Shown: positions 9,945-19,698, numbered from the stretch's first letter. The stretch is DNA of 64,000 nucleotides from Bin80 sp965215475 (GCA_965215475.1 OZ244061.1:1860001-1924000); one strand, 5' to 3'. Program-made: numbers and translations. Notes: a model not told the origin generated them from the sequence alone.

Positions 9945-11516
9945 TTAAGAGGGTTCAGATTTCGATTTTCCTGCAAGGAACGACTCTAAGGATTCGAGAG
10001 AACGTCCTTTCGTCTCTGGAAGAACGAGGATGACAAAAACGAGACCAAATGCAGCCATGATCCCATACAAAAGAAAGGTTGTTGCGCTTCCTAGATTGGC
10101 AAGTTCCCAGGGGAAAACCAGTTGAACGGTAAAGCTTACGGCAGAATTGATCAATCCCACAAATGAAATCGCTAGGGCACGCACCCGATTTGGAAAGAGT
10201 TCGGAGAAAAGTACCCACATGACTGGGCCGAGGGAAACTGCAAAGGAGGCGACAAAGCCAAGGATCCCAGTCAGAATGAGGATCGGGTTCATGCTGATCG
10301 CAGCTGCAATGAGTTCTGATTCAAATTCTCTTGCTACGGTGTGGCCAAGTGCACTTTCGATTGCTTGCTTGAATGTAACGTCAGAGTTGAACGTAATGTC
10401 AATGATGGGCAACAGGTCCTGTTGATTAATGGCAGCGGGGAGAACGACGTTTGCAGGTAGGGTATAGGTGGCACTATAGAATCCGTAGGCTAATACCGCC
10501 ATGGCGATAGTAATTCCTGTGAGCCCCAAAATGAGGAGAGGCTTTCTTCCTAGTCGATCAACCAGAGCAATCGCTACAATCGTAAACACCAGGTTCACGA
10601 TGCCAACCAGAATTGCCTGCACAAACGAAGCATTCGTTCCAATCCCCGATTGCTCGAAAATCATGGGAGCATAGAAGAATACCGCATTAATTCCTGTAAT
10701 TTGTTGCACGACGGCAATGACAATCCCAATGAGAAGAGCAAGCTTAAGTGCTGGTGCAAACAATGAGCCAATGCCAACCTTATCCTTCGCAGCGTCTGCA
10801 TTCAGACTGTCCTGTACTTGCTGAAGATCTCTTGCTGCTTCTTCAGATCCGGATGCGCGTGTCAGAATTTTCAGTCCTTCGGAGATACGTCCTTTCATGA
10901 CAAGCCATCGAGGGCTTTCAGGTACGGAAAAAAGCGCAAAGAAGTAGAGTATAGCGGGGAGTGTTTCCAAGCCCAACATCCAGCGCCAATTCCAAAGATC
11001 AAAATTCATCTGCTGTGCCCATGCCGCCGTAGAATCACCAAGTTCTAAAATGATGTAATTCGTAAAGAAGGCGACCGTAATTCCAATGACAATATTGAGT
11101 TGATTGAAGGATACCATCCGTCCACGAAGCAGAGGTGGAGATATTTCTGCGATATACATCGGTGCAATGATGAGTGATGCGCCAACTCCCAGACCTCCAA
11201 CCATGCGGGCGATCACTAGAATGAGATAGGAGGGGGCCAGAGCAGAACCAATTGCTGAAACCGCATAAAGGACAGCGGCCCAATAAAGGACACTTCGTCT
11301 ACCAATGAGATTGCTGAGTGGTCCAGCAGCTAGCATCGCCAAGGTTGAACTAAGAGTCAATGAGCTGACCGCCCATCCAAGTTCCAAATCAGAAAGAGCA
11401 AATTCGACCTCAATAAATCCAACAACTCCAGAGATAACTGAAGCATCAAAACCCATAAGGAACCCACCCAAAGCAACGATCAGGGCGGTTCTTGTTACAT
11501 AAAGATTGTCTTTCAT
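9945..11516 (-). CDS. MFS sugar porter family transporter
   Basis: A 523-residue, 12-helix major facilitator transporter of the sugar porter family, expected in the inner membrane and probably a proton symporter. Family signatures: GRRSVLYWAA after helix 2, RMVGGLGVGASLIIAPMYIAE and SPPLLRGRM, PESPRWLVMKGR at the start of the central loop, DRLGRKPLL between helices 8 and 9, and PETKGRSLE at the C-terminus. An insert of about 60 residues before GILGFVASFAVSLGP (TLPANVVLPAAINQQ, HTVAREFESELIAAA) makes it longer than the usual 450-480. It is the first gene of the minus-strand operon with the glycosidase (1-bp gap) and the phosphorylase-like protein, giving a plausible hydrolyse, import and degrade order. 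Confidence 0.88.
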   Translation of the reverse strand: MKDNLYVTRTALIVALGGFLMGFDASVISGVVGFIEVEFALSDLELGWAVSSLTLSSTLAMLAAGPLSNLIGRRSVLYWAAVLYAVSAIGSALAPSYLILVIARMVGGLGVGASLIIAPMYIAEISPPLLRGRMVSFNQLNIVIGITVAFFTNYIILELGDSTAAWAQQMNFDLWNWRWMLGLETLPAILYFFALFSVPESPRWLVMKGRISEGLKILTRASGSEEAARDLQQVQDSLNADAAKDKVGIGSLFAPALKLALLIGIVIAVVQQITGINAVFFYAPMIFEQSGIGTNASFVQAILVGIVNLVFTIVAIALVDRLGRKPLLILGLTGITIAMAVLAYGFYSATYTLPANVVLPAAINQQDLLPIIDITFNSDVTFKQAIESALGHTVAREFESELIAAAISMNPILILTGILGFVASFAVSLGPVMWVLFSELFPNRVRALAISFVGLINSAVSFTVQLVFPWELANLGSATTFLLYGIMAAFGLVFVILVLPETKGRSLESLESFLAGKSKSEPS

Positions 11517-11887
11517 GTTTTGGCGCTTTTTATTAAATCAATCTACTCAAACGAATAGAACGTACAGATATATTGGCAAATGTACGAATTTCATGAGACG
11601 TATGCTCTGATATTGCAGGATGATCCTTCGAAATGATTTTCTGGGATCGGATATGATTATCCCAGGGAAGATTACGGTAGAACGCTACACAGTTCGCAAA
11701 ACAGGTTTCAAATTCTGGAACCTCGGCAATCTGCAAATTCAGTGATCCCCACCCTGTTTTGCATCGATACTTGATTTCTGAATCATCAAGACGAAAATTT
11801 CCAATTTGTAGTAGATTTTTTTTATGAGTTTCGGTAGTTTCCATTTTCAGGGAATCTGGTATAGGCACCATTATTTCGGTGTTTTTT

Positions 11888-12241
11888 CTACATTTTCTCG
11901 TCTTTTTCCAACAGCCGTTTCGCCTTGATTTTTTGCACATTTCTACCCATTCTTAGCCCTATTGCTTTGAAGACATTTTGCGCAAACGGCTTCAGTCTTG
12001 CATCTTGCTTGAGCAGGATACAATGCGTCTCGTTTTGTGGAAGAATGGTCGTCACCCGATTCTGATGATTAAGCCGGACCTTGATCGTTCCCCAGCTGTT
12101 GTAGATCTGGTGAGCTCGTAGTTTACTCCGAATCAGATGCGCCTCAATTCGCAGTGTCTTGCGGTGGTAGATCGGACGTAGACCCAGGTCGGATTTCATC
12201 GTCCGAAAGGTCTGTTCCATCTCGCCCAATCTCCAGTAGGC
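11888..12241 (-). pseudogene. 3' remnant of an IS1634/IS4-type transposase
   Basis: A transposase C-terminal fragment. The readable part runs from YWRLGEMEQTFRTMKSDLGL, which carries the catalytic glutamate in the ME-x2-FR-x2-K motif of IS1634-like transposases, through RPIYHRKTLRIEAHL and VFKAIGLRM. The N-terminal two thirds with the first two aspartates is absent. Upstream the frame meets a TAA at 12248-12250 inside a perfect hairpin, so the break is exactly at that hairpin. The part of the window from 11517 to 12571 otherwise has no gene that I can support; two other open frames there (11533-11940 and 12196-12516) have no recognisable content. Confidence 0.6.
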
Positions 12242-12284
12242 CTGAACTTAACCCTATTTTTGCTGAGAATAGGGTTAAGTTCAG
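12242..12284. repeat. Perfect 17-bp hairpin at the broken end of the transposase remnant
   Basis: Arms 12242-12258 and 12268-12284 are exact reverse complements (CTGAACTTAACCCTATT and its partner) around a 9-base loop. There is no T-run on either side, so a terminator is unlikely. It may be two abutted transposon ends, a small palindromic element, or the scar of a deletion. Confidence 0.7.
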
Positions 12285-12571
12285 ATAGATCTTCTGATAG
12301 GAATAGATGATCTGTCACTTTTCGTCCCACTATACCAGGCGTGAAAGAAGTCATGAAGATTGCCCAGATGTTCAAGATCATCTTCAAGGAGTTTGTAATG
12401 CGCTTTGTCATCCATAATCCAATGCCAAAGCAGAGCAAATGAATGAGAAAATTCAAGAGGTCAAAACGGTCGGTCGATAAAGGATGCAAGAAATTTGAAA
12501 ACTTTAGATCCGCCATCCTCTTTTTCTGCAGAGATCTAGCTCTTTATCCACACAATTCTGGGAGTACCATA

Positions 12572-14002
12572 TTATCTTCTCTGGATAAACTCTGAGACGA
12601 AAGCGGAGACCTGATCATCTGCGACCCGTACCTGTTCCAGTGTATCCCGATTACGAATCGTAACCCCTTCTCCATTAAGAGTTTCACTGTCAACAGTGAT
12701 ACATAGTGGCGTACCTGCTTCATCCATTCTTCGATAACGCTTCCCGATGGATCCTTTTTCATCATAAAACACGTTCCAATCACGATGAAGATCTTTCATG
12801 ATAGTGCGTGCTCTCTCTGGCATTCCATCCCTACGCAATAATGGGAAGATCCCCACCTTAATAGGAGCAATCGATGGTGTAAACCCCATGACGGTACGAC
12901 TCTGCCCCTCAATTTCATCTTTCCTGTACGCCTCACAAAGCAGCATCAGGACCGTCCGATCCAGTCCGACTGAAGTTTCTATCACAAATGGAATAAACCT
13001 ATCGCCAGATGGTTGGTGGAAAATCTGCATTTTTTTTCCAGAATACTCTTGATGCCTTCTGAGATCATAGTCGGTACGGGAATGGATTCCCTCAACCTCC
13101 TGCCATCCAATGGGAAACTCGTACTGGATGTCCACGGCAGCATCTGCATAATGGGCTGGTTTTTCATGGATATGCCAGCGCAATTTCGATTCTGGGATGC
13201 CATTATTGATGTGCCAATCCCATCTTCGAGAACGCCAGAGCTCGTAGGCTTCCGCTTGGGTTCCTGGCTGGACGAAATACTGCATTTCCATCTGTTCAAA
13301 CTCACGCATTCGGAAAATAAATTGCCGTGCTACAATTTCATTGCGGAATGCTTTGCCAATTTGGGCAATCCCGAATGGAATCTGTACACGTGAGGTTGCC
13401 AGTACATTCTGAAAATTAACAAAGATTCCCTGGGCCGTTTCTGGACGCAAAAAGATCGAGGAATCTTCACCAGCCAGTGCTCCTACTTTCGTTTCAAACA
13501 TCATATTGAACTGGCGAACATCGGTCCAGTCAAACGCACCTGAATCGGGGCCACGAATCTCTTCATCCAGGATAAGTGAGTGTAATGATTTTGGCATGTC
13601 TTCCGCGTTGAGTGCCTGGGTGAATCGCTCATGCACCGCATCTGCCTGCTCTGTTTTTCCTTTTTCCCTCAGGCGATCAATATGCTGTTCGATCAACTGA
13701 TCCGCCCGGTATCGGCGTTTAGAAGCTTTGTCATCGATCAGCGGATCATGGAACGCATCGACATGTCCGGATGCTTTCCATACCTTGGGATGCATCAGGA
13801 TTGCGGCATCGATCCCCTCAATATTATCGTTGGCATAGACCATGTCATGCCACCAATGCTTCTTTACATTTCTCTTTAGCTCTACCCCCAAAGGACCATA
13901 GTCGTAAGTTGCTCCTAGTCCACCATAAATCTCCGAAGACTGGAATACAAAACCGCGCCGCTTACATAGTGCCGTAATTTCATCAAATCGCCTGCTACTC
14001 AT
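12572..14002 (-). CDS. glyQS: Glycyl-tRNA synthetase, single-chain class II type
   Basis: A 476-residue alpha2-type glycyl-tRNA synthetase, charging tRNA-Gly in the cytosol. Support: the N-terminal FDEITALCKRRGFVFQSSEIYGG and TYDYGPLGVELKRN, the class II motif 2 region (FGIAQIGKAFRNEI), the DLRRHQEYSGKKM stretch, motif 3 near PFVIETSVGLDRTVL, and a C-terminal anticodon-binding domain (IAPIKVGIFPLL, SIGKRYRRMDEAGTPLCITVD). The length is normal for the bacterial/eukaryotic single-subunit form, as opposed to the alpha2beta2 form of proteobacteria. It is flanked by the decayed transposon patch downstream and an 826-bp stretch without a supported gene upstream. Confidence 0.95.
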   Translation of the reverse strand: MSSRRFDEITALCKRRGFVFQSSEIYGGLGATYDYGPLGVELKRNVKKHWWHDMVYANDNIEGIDAAILMHPKVWKASGHVDAFHDPLIDDKASKRRYRADQLIEQHIDRLREKGKTEQADAVHERFTQALNAEDMPKSLHSLILDEEIRGPDSGAFDWTDVRQFNMMFETKVGALAGEDSSIFLRPETAQGIFVNFQNVLATSRVQIPFGIAQIGKAFRNEIVARQFIFRMREFEQMEMQYFVQPGTQAEAYELWRSRRWDWHINNGIPESKLRWHIHEKPAHYADAAVDIQYEFPIGWQEVEGIHSRTDYDLRRHQEYSGKKMQIFHQPSGDRFIPFVIETSVGLDRTVLMLLCEAYRKDEIEGQSRTVMGFTPSIAPIKVGIFPLLRRDGMPERARTIMKDLHRDWNVFYDEKGSIGKRYRRMDEAGTPLCITVDSETLNGEGVTIRNRDTLEQVRVADDQVSAFVSEFIQRR

Positions 14003-14828
14003 GAGGAATAAGTTTATTCGCGCGGTAAACCCCTAGAACCCGTCAATGATCAATATAGCCACCGTACATTTTGGAGAGGCCGACCAAGTTTGATAACAAC
14101 GACAGCGCGTCGTGAAAGATACCTACGATTGTAATCCAGAACAATTTATCAATGGTACTCCCCATGTCCCAAAGCTTCCACGAAAAGTGTGAATCAATCA
14201 ACTGCAGAATGATACAAACCTGAATATCAAAAAATCTGATAATCCAAGTATTAAATGACCGTATCGCAACCGAAAATGACCTCACCCCGATTCCTGATAT
14301 GGAAGAAAATTCGTGTTATTTTTATTGGCACACGCCGTTTGTTGACCTAGTGCTCCTTTCGTTCGAATTTGCTGTCCATCAGATTAGACTCAAATTGGGT
14401 TGTGCGGACTGGAACTTTTGAACTCAATCGACGTTCCGATCCTAGGTCTCTTCTTGTTAAGACCTAGACCTATACGACTAAAAACTAAATCCCTACAAAT
14501 CAACTAATCAACTATAAGTCTTGGCCCGTGCGCATTATGATGGTCGTAATCTTATCGTTTTGCGCCTACGTTGGTGGAGCACTTCTTCATCACGCAACTG
14601 CAGAGCTTCAGTATTGTGAACACGATTCTTGCGCCAAGTTAATATGGGAGAGTTAATATGGGAGATAGGTCTATGATTTGATACTCCTGGCTCCCACACA
14701 GGTTGCGACAGGCAAGGAACTGATTGTGAATCCTACTACTGCTCAAGCTACGAAGGCCCAACAGACGGGAAGGCTAGTCCTTATTAATCTTTTCAACCCG
14801 ATGAATTCTCGTCAAATTACTCAGCCCC
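14003..14828. other. 826-bp stretch without a supported gene
   Basis: No gene or RNA recognised. One short hydrophobic frame on the minus strand (14043-14285, ending NLVGLSKMYGGYIDH) cannot be supported. Around 14430-14480 the sequence is rich in imperfect repeats of CCTAGGTC/GACCTAG. The stretch must contain the glyQS promoter near 14003-14100 and may contain a promoter for the beta-propeller gene at 14829. Confidence 0.5.
14637..14664. repeat. 14-bp tandem duplication
   Basis: AGTTAATATGGGAG occurs twice head to tail (14637-14650 and 14651-14664), exact. It lies about 165 bp upstream of the broken beta-propeller gene. It looks like a small slippage duplication; a regulatory role is possible but not indicated. 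Confidence 0.8.
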
Positions 14829-15977
14829 ATGCTACCTCCTCTTTATAAACGAGTACTCATTACTTCGTTAACACTATCTGTACTGTTCCAAGTACATGCA
14901 TTTTCCCAGGAAGTGATTCATCCAATAAAGGATAATATTCCCGTTTCCTTGGATCCTCGCTTTGAATTGAGGCATGAAATGGAGGGTGTTGAAGAGTGGA
15001 ATTGGAATTCACTGGATGTGTCAACTATTGGTGTCAATGAAGGTGATCATACACAGATGATTGGATTTTTATGGGATTTGGAGACGGATCATAACGGTGT
15101 GGTGTATTATCTAGATCTCATCAATGAAGAAATCAGGGCCTATGACTATAATGGGGACTGGATAATGAATGTTGGAACTCCTGGGATAGGACCTGGGGAA
15201 CTAAATGGACCTCGTGGCCTTGCCATTATCCCCGACCTTAATAGGATCGTAGTCAATGATAAATTAATGAACCATATTTTTGAGCGCACAGATTCATCCT
15301 TTAAGCTTTTATCAACACGGCACCTAAAACACCCAAGTATTACAGGGAGAATGTGCGCGATGAATGAGCACTTCTATCTTGTATCCTATGATGTTACAGG
15401 CTCTACTGAAAATGGATTAGTTCACAAGTATACGTTGGACGGGGAGTGGGTTGCTTCTTTTGGGGAACCGTACGAGTATGATAGTCGATTTGTAGTTCAA
15501 TCGTTTGCAACGGATACTTTCCTTGCGTGTAATGCTGCGAATCAAACAATTGCAGTAGTTACGAACCCAATTCCTGCTATGACAGGCTATTCAGATCAAG
15601 GTGAAAAAATTTGACAGGTTACCTTTCCAGATTATCAACCACGTTCTGTCAGAGAGTATTGGAAAAATGGGAGACCTACACTCAGTTATTTATCTAAACC
15701 TGGCGAAGCAGCATTCGTTTCATTGTTTTCGGATGATGAATTCTTCTATGTGACTTATTATCTCTCGGGAAAGGCATCTGGATCATCGAGATCCTCTCGA
15801 CCTGCATATTCAGATAGCCATGCATTCCGAGTGAATGCACTTTCGGGATTAGGTGTTTATCTTGGAGCCGCAGGTCCAGATATTGGAGAATTTTTACTCG
15901 CTATGGATGGTGACTACCGCTTTACTTACACGGAAAATTTAAGATTCCCTCAGATTCGCATATACAAACCAAAGTAG
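14829..15977 (+). pseudogene. 6-bladed beta-propeller protein gene interrupted by one in-frame TGA
   Basis: An exported beta-propeller protein of the kind common in Bacteroidota, function unknown. Residues 1-27 are a signal peptide (ITSLTLSVLFQVHAFSQ). NHL-like blades follow, for example GFLWDLETDHNGVVYYLD, IRAYDYNGDWIMNVG with PGIGPGELNGPRGLAI, and YTLDGEWVASFGEPYEYD. At 15612-15614 the frame reads ...GEKI-TGA-QVTFPDYQPRS... and then continues in the same frame to PQIRIYKPK and a TAG at 15977, giving 382 residues in total. A single TGG to TGA change explains it; a sequencing error or readthrough are alternatives. No selenocysteine machinery or SECIS-like hairpin is visible. The adjacent gene at 15997 starts 19 bp later. 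Confidence 0.7.
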
Positions 15978-15996
15978 AATCTGTAAATCAATTACT

Positions 15997-16653
15997 GTGT
16001 CGAAAATTACAACTAATTCCCTCATTATACGTGCTGGTTGGCTTATTTGTGTAACTCTTTTGATTTCCTTGTCCTTCGTGATAGGATTCAGTGGCATATT
16101 TCGTTTCATTCCTGAGATAGAAGTTCGTTGGCCCAAGCAGAGCAGTGAGATAGGATATGTTCCATCATACGGAAATATTCCCGAAACGGAGTTCGTGATG
16201 GTTTTTATTGGATCTTCTACCTGCTCATTTAGCAATCACAGTACCCTTCCAGGATTGATTGAAGAGGCTAAGCTAAATCTACAAAGCAAAGCTCTTGATC
16301 TGGGAACATCCTTCAGCACAATTGGCGTGTCAATTGACTGGGTAACATCGGATGGTATTGCCCATCTAAATAAATTTGGCAATTTCGACGAGGTAATCAC
16401 AGGGCGGAAATGGCACGGAACGGGAGCAAATATTTATCTCGGACAGATTCCCGGAGTTAATGCAACACCTCAAATTCTTATTCTTGCACGACGTCCTGAA
16501 CCGAGCAGCGACAATGGAGCTAGGTCAGTAAGTGAGGAGATTCCAATTTATAGAATCGCAGGCCTGCAACGGATTCGTAACTGGCTAGATCGGGGATTGC
16601 CATTGCCACAGGATCAATTGGATACTTTTTTGCACATTCCAAGCGATATGTGA
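15997..16653 (+). CDS. Membrane-anchored protein of unknown function, possibly thioredoxin-like
   Basis: A 218-residue protein that I do not recognise at family level. Residues about 12-33 (AGWLICVTLLISLSFVIG) form one transmembrane anchor, leaving the rest outside the cytoplasm. The stretch FVMVFIGSSTCSFSNHSTLPGLIEEAK looks like the strand-Cys-helix start of a thioredoxin fold but with only one cysteine, and SFSTIGVSIDW and GVNATPQILIL would fit later strands of such a fold (TPQ resembles the cis-Pro position). The start is a GTG at 15997, just after the broken propeller gene. Thioredoxin-like membrane proteins often accompany 6-bladed propeller genes in Bacteroidota; this pairing is an inference here. 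Confidence 0.6.
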   Translation: MSKITTNSLIIRAGWLICVTLLISLSFVIGFSGIFRFIPEIEVRWPKQSSEIGYVPSYGNIPETEFVMVFIGSSTCSFSNHSTLPGLIEEAKLNLQSKALDLGTSFSTIGVSIDWVTSDGIAHLNKFGNFDEVITGRKWHGTGANIYLGQIPGVNATPQILILARRPEPSSDNGARSVSEEIPIYRIAGLQRIRNWLDRGLPLPQDQLDTFLHIPSDM

Positions 16654-17320
16654 CTGTGACTCCGATTGAGTGGGATACTTTAGAGCCCCGTATTTATTTC
16701 ATTGACTTGCCGAGTACTTGCCAGACTCTGAAGTGACTCAGGTCTAATGTAATTATAGCCACATTTTCTCAGTAATTCTCATAAGCCCAAAAATTCCCCC
16801 GTATCAGAGAACTTCTGGGCTTAGTGGGAATTACTGATATTTTTGACATTTTTTTACCCAGACGCAAAATCTGTATCCGTCCGAGAATCCCACCTGAAAA
16901 CGAATGAATTCCTATGCCAAACGAATGCGCACCGAAGCGAGCCCAAGCAAGAGGAAGCTCTACTCCTTCAACTCGATGCTCCATCAAAGACAAAGACGCA
17001 ACGATTCAGAGACGATTTGGTATCCTGCCAATGGGTTTTCCGTACGGATACGATTCCATGACCCTATCCTGCATTTCCATCACAAAACTTGGGGATGACA
17101 TTTAGGCGAACCGAATTTTGAGGATTTTGTTACCGAGCCATGGTTTTAAAATGACTCCCGCATCAGGGTGCACGGTTTCATCTCATTTTACAGCAATGCA
17201 AGCTCAAGCAAGATTGCCTGTTGAGAGATGGTATTGGGCATCGTAAATTCGGAATCACACCAGATGCGCACCCTGTACTTTGCAAAAACCAATCTGCTTT
17301 CATTTCAAGAATGCCTCACA
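16654..17320. other. 667-bp convergent intergenic stretch
   Basis: Lies between the 3' ends of the gene at 15997 and rho. No gene is recognised: short open frames occur in every reading frame around 16840-17105, which argues against any of them being real. The only structure seen is the long inverted repeat at 16769-16837. Confidence 0.5.
16769..16837. repeat. Imperfect inverted repeat, possible bidirectional terminator or small element end
   Basis: Arm 16769-16796 and arm 16809-16837 pair over about 27 bases with a few mismatches (TCAGTAATTC, TAAGCCCA and ATTC blocks are shared) around a 12-base loop. The right arm is followed by TATTTTTGACATTTTTTT, a U-rich tract when read on the plus strand. 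It sits between convergent genes, which suits termination. Confidence 0.5.
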
Positions 17321-18469
17321 TCAGTAGTCACGTACCAAGGCAGTGAGAAGTGCATCATTGGTCGGGAAAGTCTGCATGTGACGGGTAAGTGCCTGCATAG
17401 CTTCCATGGGGCGACGACTGTTGAGTACCTGAAAAAGTCGATTATGCTTCTCGGCAGAACTGCCCAGAAGCAAATCCTCGTTACGTGTTCGTGATTTACG
17501 AAGATTAATTGCTGGCCATACGCGACGATGAGCCATCTCCCGATCTAAAACAATCTCCGCATTCCCCGTGCCCTTGAACTCTTCAAAGATCACTTCATCC
17601 ATTCGACTACCCGTTTCAATCAGAGCCGTAGCAATCAATGTGAGTGATCCTCCATCTTCGATATTACGAGCACTGCCAAACAATCTTCGTGGAATTCGCA
17701 TTGCCCCGGAATCCAGACCTCCGGACATTGTTCTTCCCGTCCCTTCTCCCCAAAGATTGAACGTACGCCCAAGACGTGTAAGTGAATCCAAAAGAAGAAC
17801 CACATCGTCTCCCAATTCGACAAGACGCTTTGCATACTCAAAAGCCAGTACGGATACACGTACATGATTGAATTCCTCCTGATCGCTGGAGCTTGCGAAT
17901 ACGGTCGCTTTTGTGCTCCGCCGAAAATCCGTCACCTCTTCAGGCCGCTCATCGACCAATAAAGCCACCAAATGAATATCCGGATGATTTTGGGTCAGTG
18001 ATGCAGCAATCTCTTTCAGAATTAATGTTTTTCCTGTTCGGGGCGGAGCCACAATTAATGCCCGCTGTCCCTTGCCAATCGGACATGCAAGATCCACAAC
18101 CCGCATGGTAATATCATTCGGGGTTTTGACTAAATCAAGCTTTGTGTCTGGATAAATGATCCGCCCCTCTTCAAACTCATGTAGGCGGGACCATGCCTGG
18201 GGGGCAATATTCATCACCTTGGTCAGACGAGAGACTTGTAAGTCTCCTTTCTTGCCTGGACGCAAAAATCCCTCCAGAACCACACCATCACGTAACCTAT
18301 ACCGACTGATCAGAGACGGTGGACAAAATGGATCTCCGTCATTTTTCGGCATCCCTGATCGTAATTCCCGAATAAAACCGAACTTACGATCTCCAATAAT
18401 TTCGAGCATTCCTTTGAAGGGCTGCTCAGGCAACTTTGATCTTGAAGTTGCAACTCGCCGCTTTGGCAT
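17321..18469 (-). CDS. rho: Transcription termination factor Rho
   Basis: A 382-residue hexameric RNA-dependent ATPase that ends transcription. Visible: an N-terminal RNA-binding domain (FKGMLEIIGDRKFGFIRE to about residue 90), the linker IIYPDTKLDL, Walker A APPRTGKT at 141-148, Walker B DVVLLLDSLTRLGRTFN, and the Q- and R-loop regions with LFGSARNIEDGGSLTLIATALIETGSRMDEVIFEEFKGTGN, which is the strongest family signature. It is shorter than the 419 residues of E. coli because the N-terminal helical part is minimal. It is divergent from rnhB across about 130 bp that must hold both promoters. Confidence 0.95.
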   Translation of the reverse strand: MPKRRVATSRSKLPEQPFKGMLEIIGDRKFGFIRELRSGMPKNDGDPFCPPSLISRYRLRDGVVLEGFLRPGKKGDLQVSRLTKVMNIAPQAWSRLHEFEEGRIIYPDTKLDLVKTPNDITMRVVDLACPIGKGQRALIVAPPRTGKTLILKEIAASLTQNHPDIHLVALLVDERPEEVTDFRRSTKATVFASSSDQEEFNHVRVSVLAFEYAKRLVELGDDVVLLLDSLTRLGRTFNLWGEGTGRTMSGGLDSGAMRIPRRLFGSARNIEDGGSLTLIATALIETGSRMDEVIFEEFKGTGNAEIVLDREMAHRRVWPAINLRKSRTRNEDLLLGSSAEKHNRLFQVLNSRRPMEAMQALTRHMQTFPTNDALLTALVRDY

Positions 18470-18598
18470 TACCGCCGCACAGAAATGCGTTTTTTAGGTG
18501 TGAAAGATGCGCACCGAAGATTCACTGTGCGCGTAAGAGAGGGTTGCTACCTGCGAGTCCTACTCAATATTCTACCATCCTGTTCCCATCGATGTGCT

Positions 18599-19186
18599 AT
18601 GCTGAAATTTGAGACGGTTTTTTGGAGTCAAAAACTGATGCATGTTGCTGGAGTTGACGAAGTGGGGCGTGGTGCATTAGCCGGTCCGGTTGTCGCTGCA
18701 GCTGTGATACTTCCACCCAACCGAACGATTGAGGGGGTTCATGACAGTAAACTTTTGCGGAAACATGCACGTGAAGATGCCCTGAAAAAAATCCGTAATA
18801 TGGCCATTGATCTCGGAGTTGGGCATGCAAGTCCAAGTGAGATTGATCAGCTTAATATTTTGGAAGCATCTCTACTTGCCATGCAACGTGCATTGGATGC
18901 CTTGAAGTGCACGCCGCAAGCAATCTTGATTGACGGCAAACAGTATTTACCCAATGCATCCTGCACACAACTAGTACTCATAAAAGGAGACAGGCGGAGT
19001 CACTCTATCGCTGCCGCATCTATCGTTGCAAAAGTGACCCGAGATCATTTGATGCAAGAACTCCACAAGGAACATCCCAAATATGGATGGGATCGCAATG
19101 TTGGATATCCAACCAAGGGGCACTATACAGCCCTTCATGAGATCGGGCCTAGCATGCATCATCGTCAAACTTTTCGACTCCGATAA
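18599..19186 (+). CDS. rnhB: Ribonuclease HII
   Basis: A 195-residue RNase HII that nicks RNA-DNA hybrids, removing primers and misincorporated ribonucleotides. The four acidic active-site residues are all visible: D20 and E21 in AGVDEVGRGALAGPV, D112 in ILIDGKQ, and D131 in KGDRRSHSIAAASIVAKVTRD. The frame is open from 18485, but the ATG at 18599 (MLKFETVFWSQ) gives the normal family length, so it is preferred. Its 3' end overlaps the convergent aroK gene by 22 bp. Confidence 0.93.
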   Translation: MLKFETVFWSQKLMHVAGVDEVGRGALAGPVVAAAVILPPNRTIEGVHDSKLLRKHAREDALKKIRNMAIDLGVGHASPSEIDQLNILEASLLAMQRALDALKCTPQAILIDGKQYLPNASCTQLVLIKGDRRSHSIAAASIVAKVTRDHLMQELHKEHPKYGWDRNVGYPTKGHYTALHEIGPSMHHRQTFRLR

Positions 19187-19698
19187 GCTTCCCAACATTT
19201 TGTTACCGCAACCTCTGGTGTCAACCCATCAAGATTCAGGATTTCGTGTGCCTGATTATAGATCGGTTCGCGTTGTTCGAATAAATCCTCAATACGTGCT
19301 CTCATCTGTACTGGAGAGAGTGAATTACCGTTGTAGTCCTGCAACAACGGCCGGACGGTCTTGTCCTCTTGAAGCCTGCGGGCTAGTTCTGGCACACTCA
19401 CTCTTAAATATATTACCCAGGATTCTCTCAGTGCCCAAGCCAGATTCGCCGGTCGCACCAGTGCGCCGCCTCCCAATGCACAAACTACATTATTCGGTAG
19501 CAACCTTAAAGCTTTTGATTCCAACTCCCGGAACGCATCCTCTCCCTGTTCTGAAAAAATTTGCTCTATCGTTACCCCAACCGTATTGACAATACAATCA
19601 TCTAGGTCAATAAATTCCATGGAGAGCCGGGTGGCCAGCTTTGCTCCAATTGTACTCTTGCCGCATCCCATAAAACCTGTAAGCAAAACTCTAGACAT
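19165..19698 (-). CDS. aroK: Shikimate kinase
   Basis: A 177-residue enzyme that phosphorylates shikimate at the 3-hydroxyl with ATP, in the aromatic amino-acid pathway. It has a Walker A GFMGCGKST at 8-16, the shikimate-binding DLDD at 31-34, FRELESKAL, the GGGALV glycine loop and the lid with VRPLLQ. The frame continues upstream to 19791, but the ATG at 19698 (MSRVLLTGFM) begins right before the P-loop strand, as usual. No other aro genes are in the window. Confidence 0.93.
   Translation of the reverse strand: MSRVLLTGFMGCGKSTIGAKLATRLSMEFIDLDDCIVNTVGVTIEQIFSEQGEDAFRELESKALRLLPNNVVCALGGGALVRPANLAWALRESWVIYLRVSVPELARRLQEDKTVRPLLQDYNGNSLSPVQMRARIEDLFEQREPIYNQAHEILNLDGLTPEVAVTKCWEAYRSRKV

Noticed and set aside
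11533..11940. A 135-codon gene next to the transposase remnant
   Set aside because: It overlaps the remnant in another frame and has no recognisable content.
14043..14285. A small membrane-protein gene on the minus strand
   Set aside because: Hydrophobic but with no recognisable family, promoter or ribosome-binding site; not separable from chance.
15612..15614. TGA as selenocysteine
   Set aside because: No SECIS-like hairpin was seen directly after the TGA, and a Trp codon change explains the context better.
16843..17105. Small genes between 15997-16653 and rho
   Set aside because: Open frames in all three plus-strand frames plus one minus-strand frame over the same bases; none stands out as coding.
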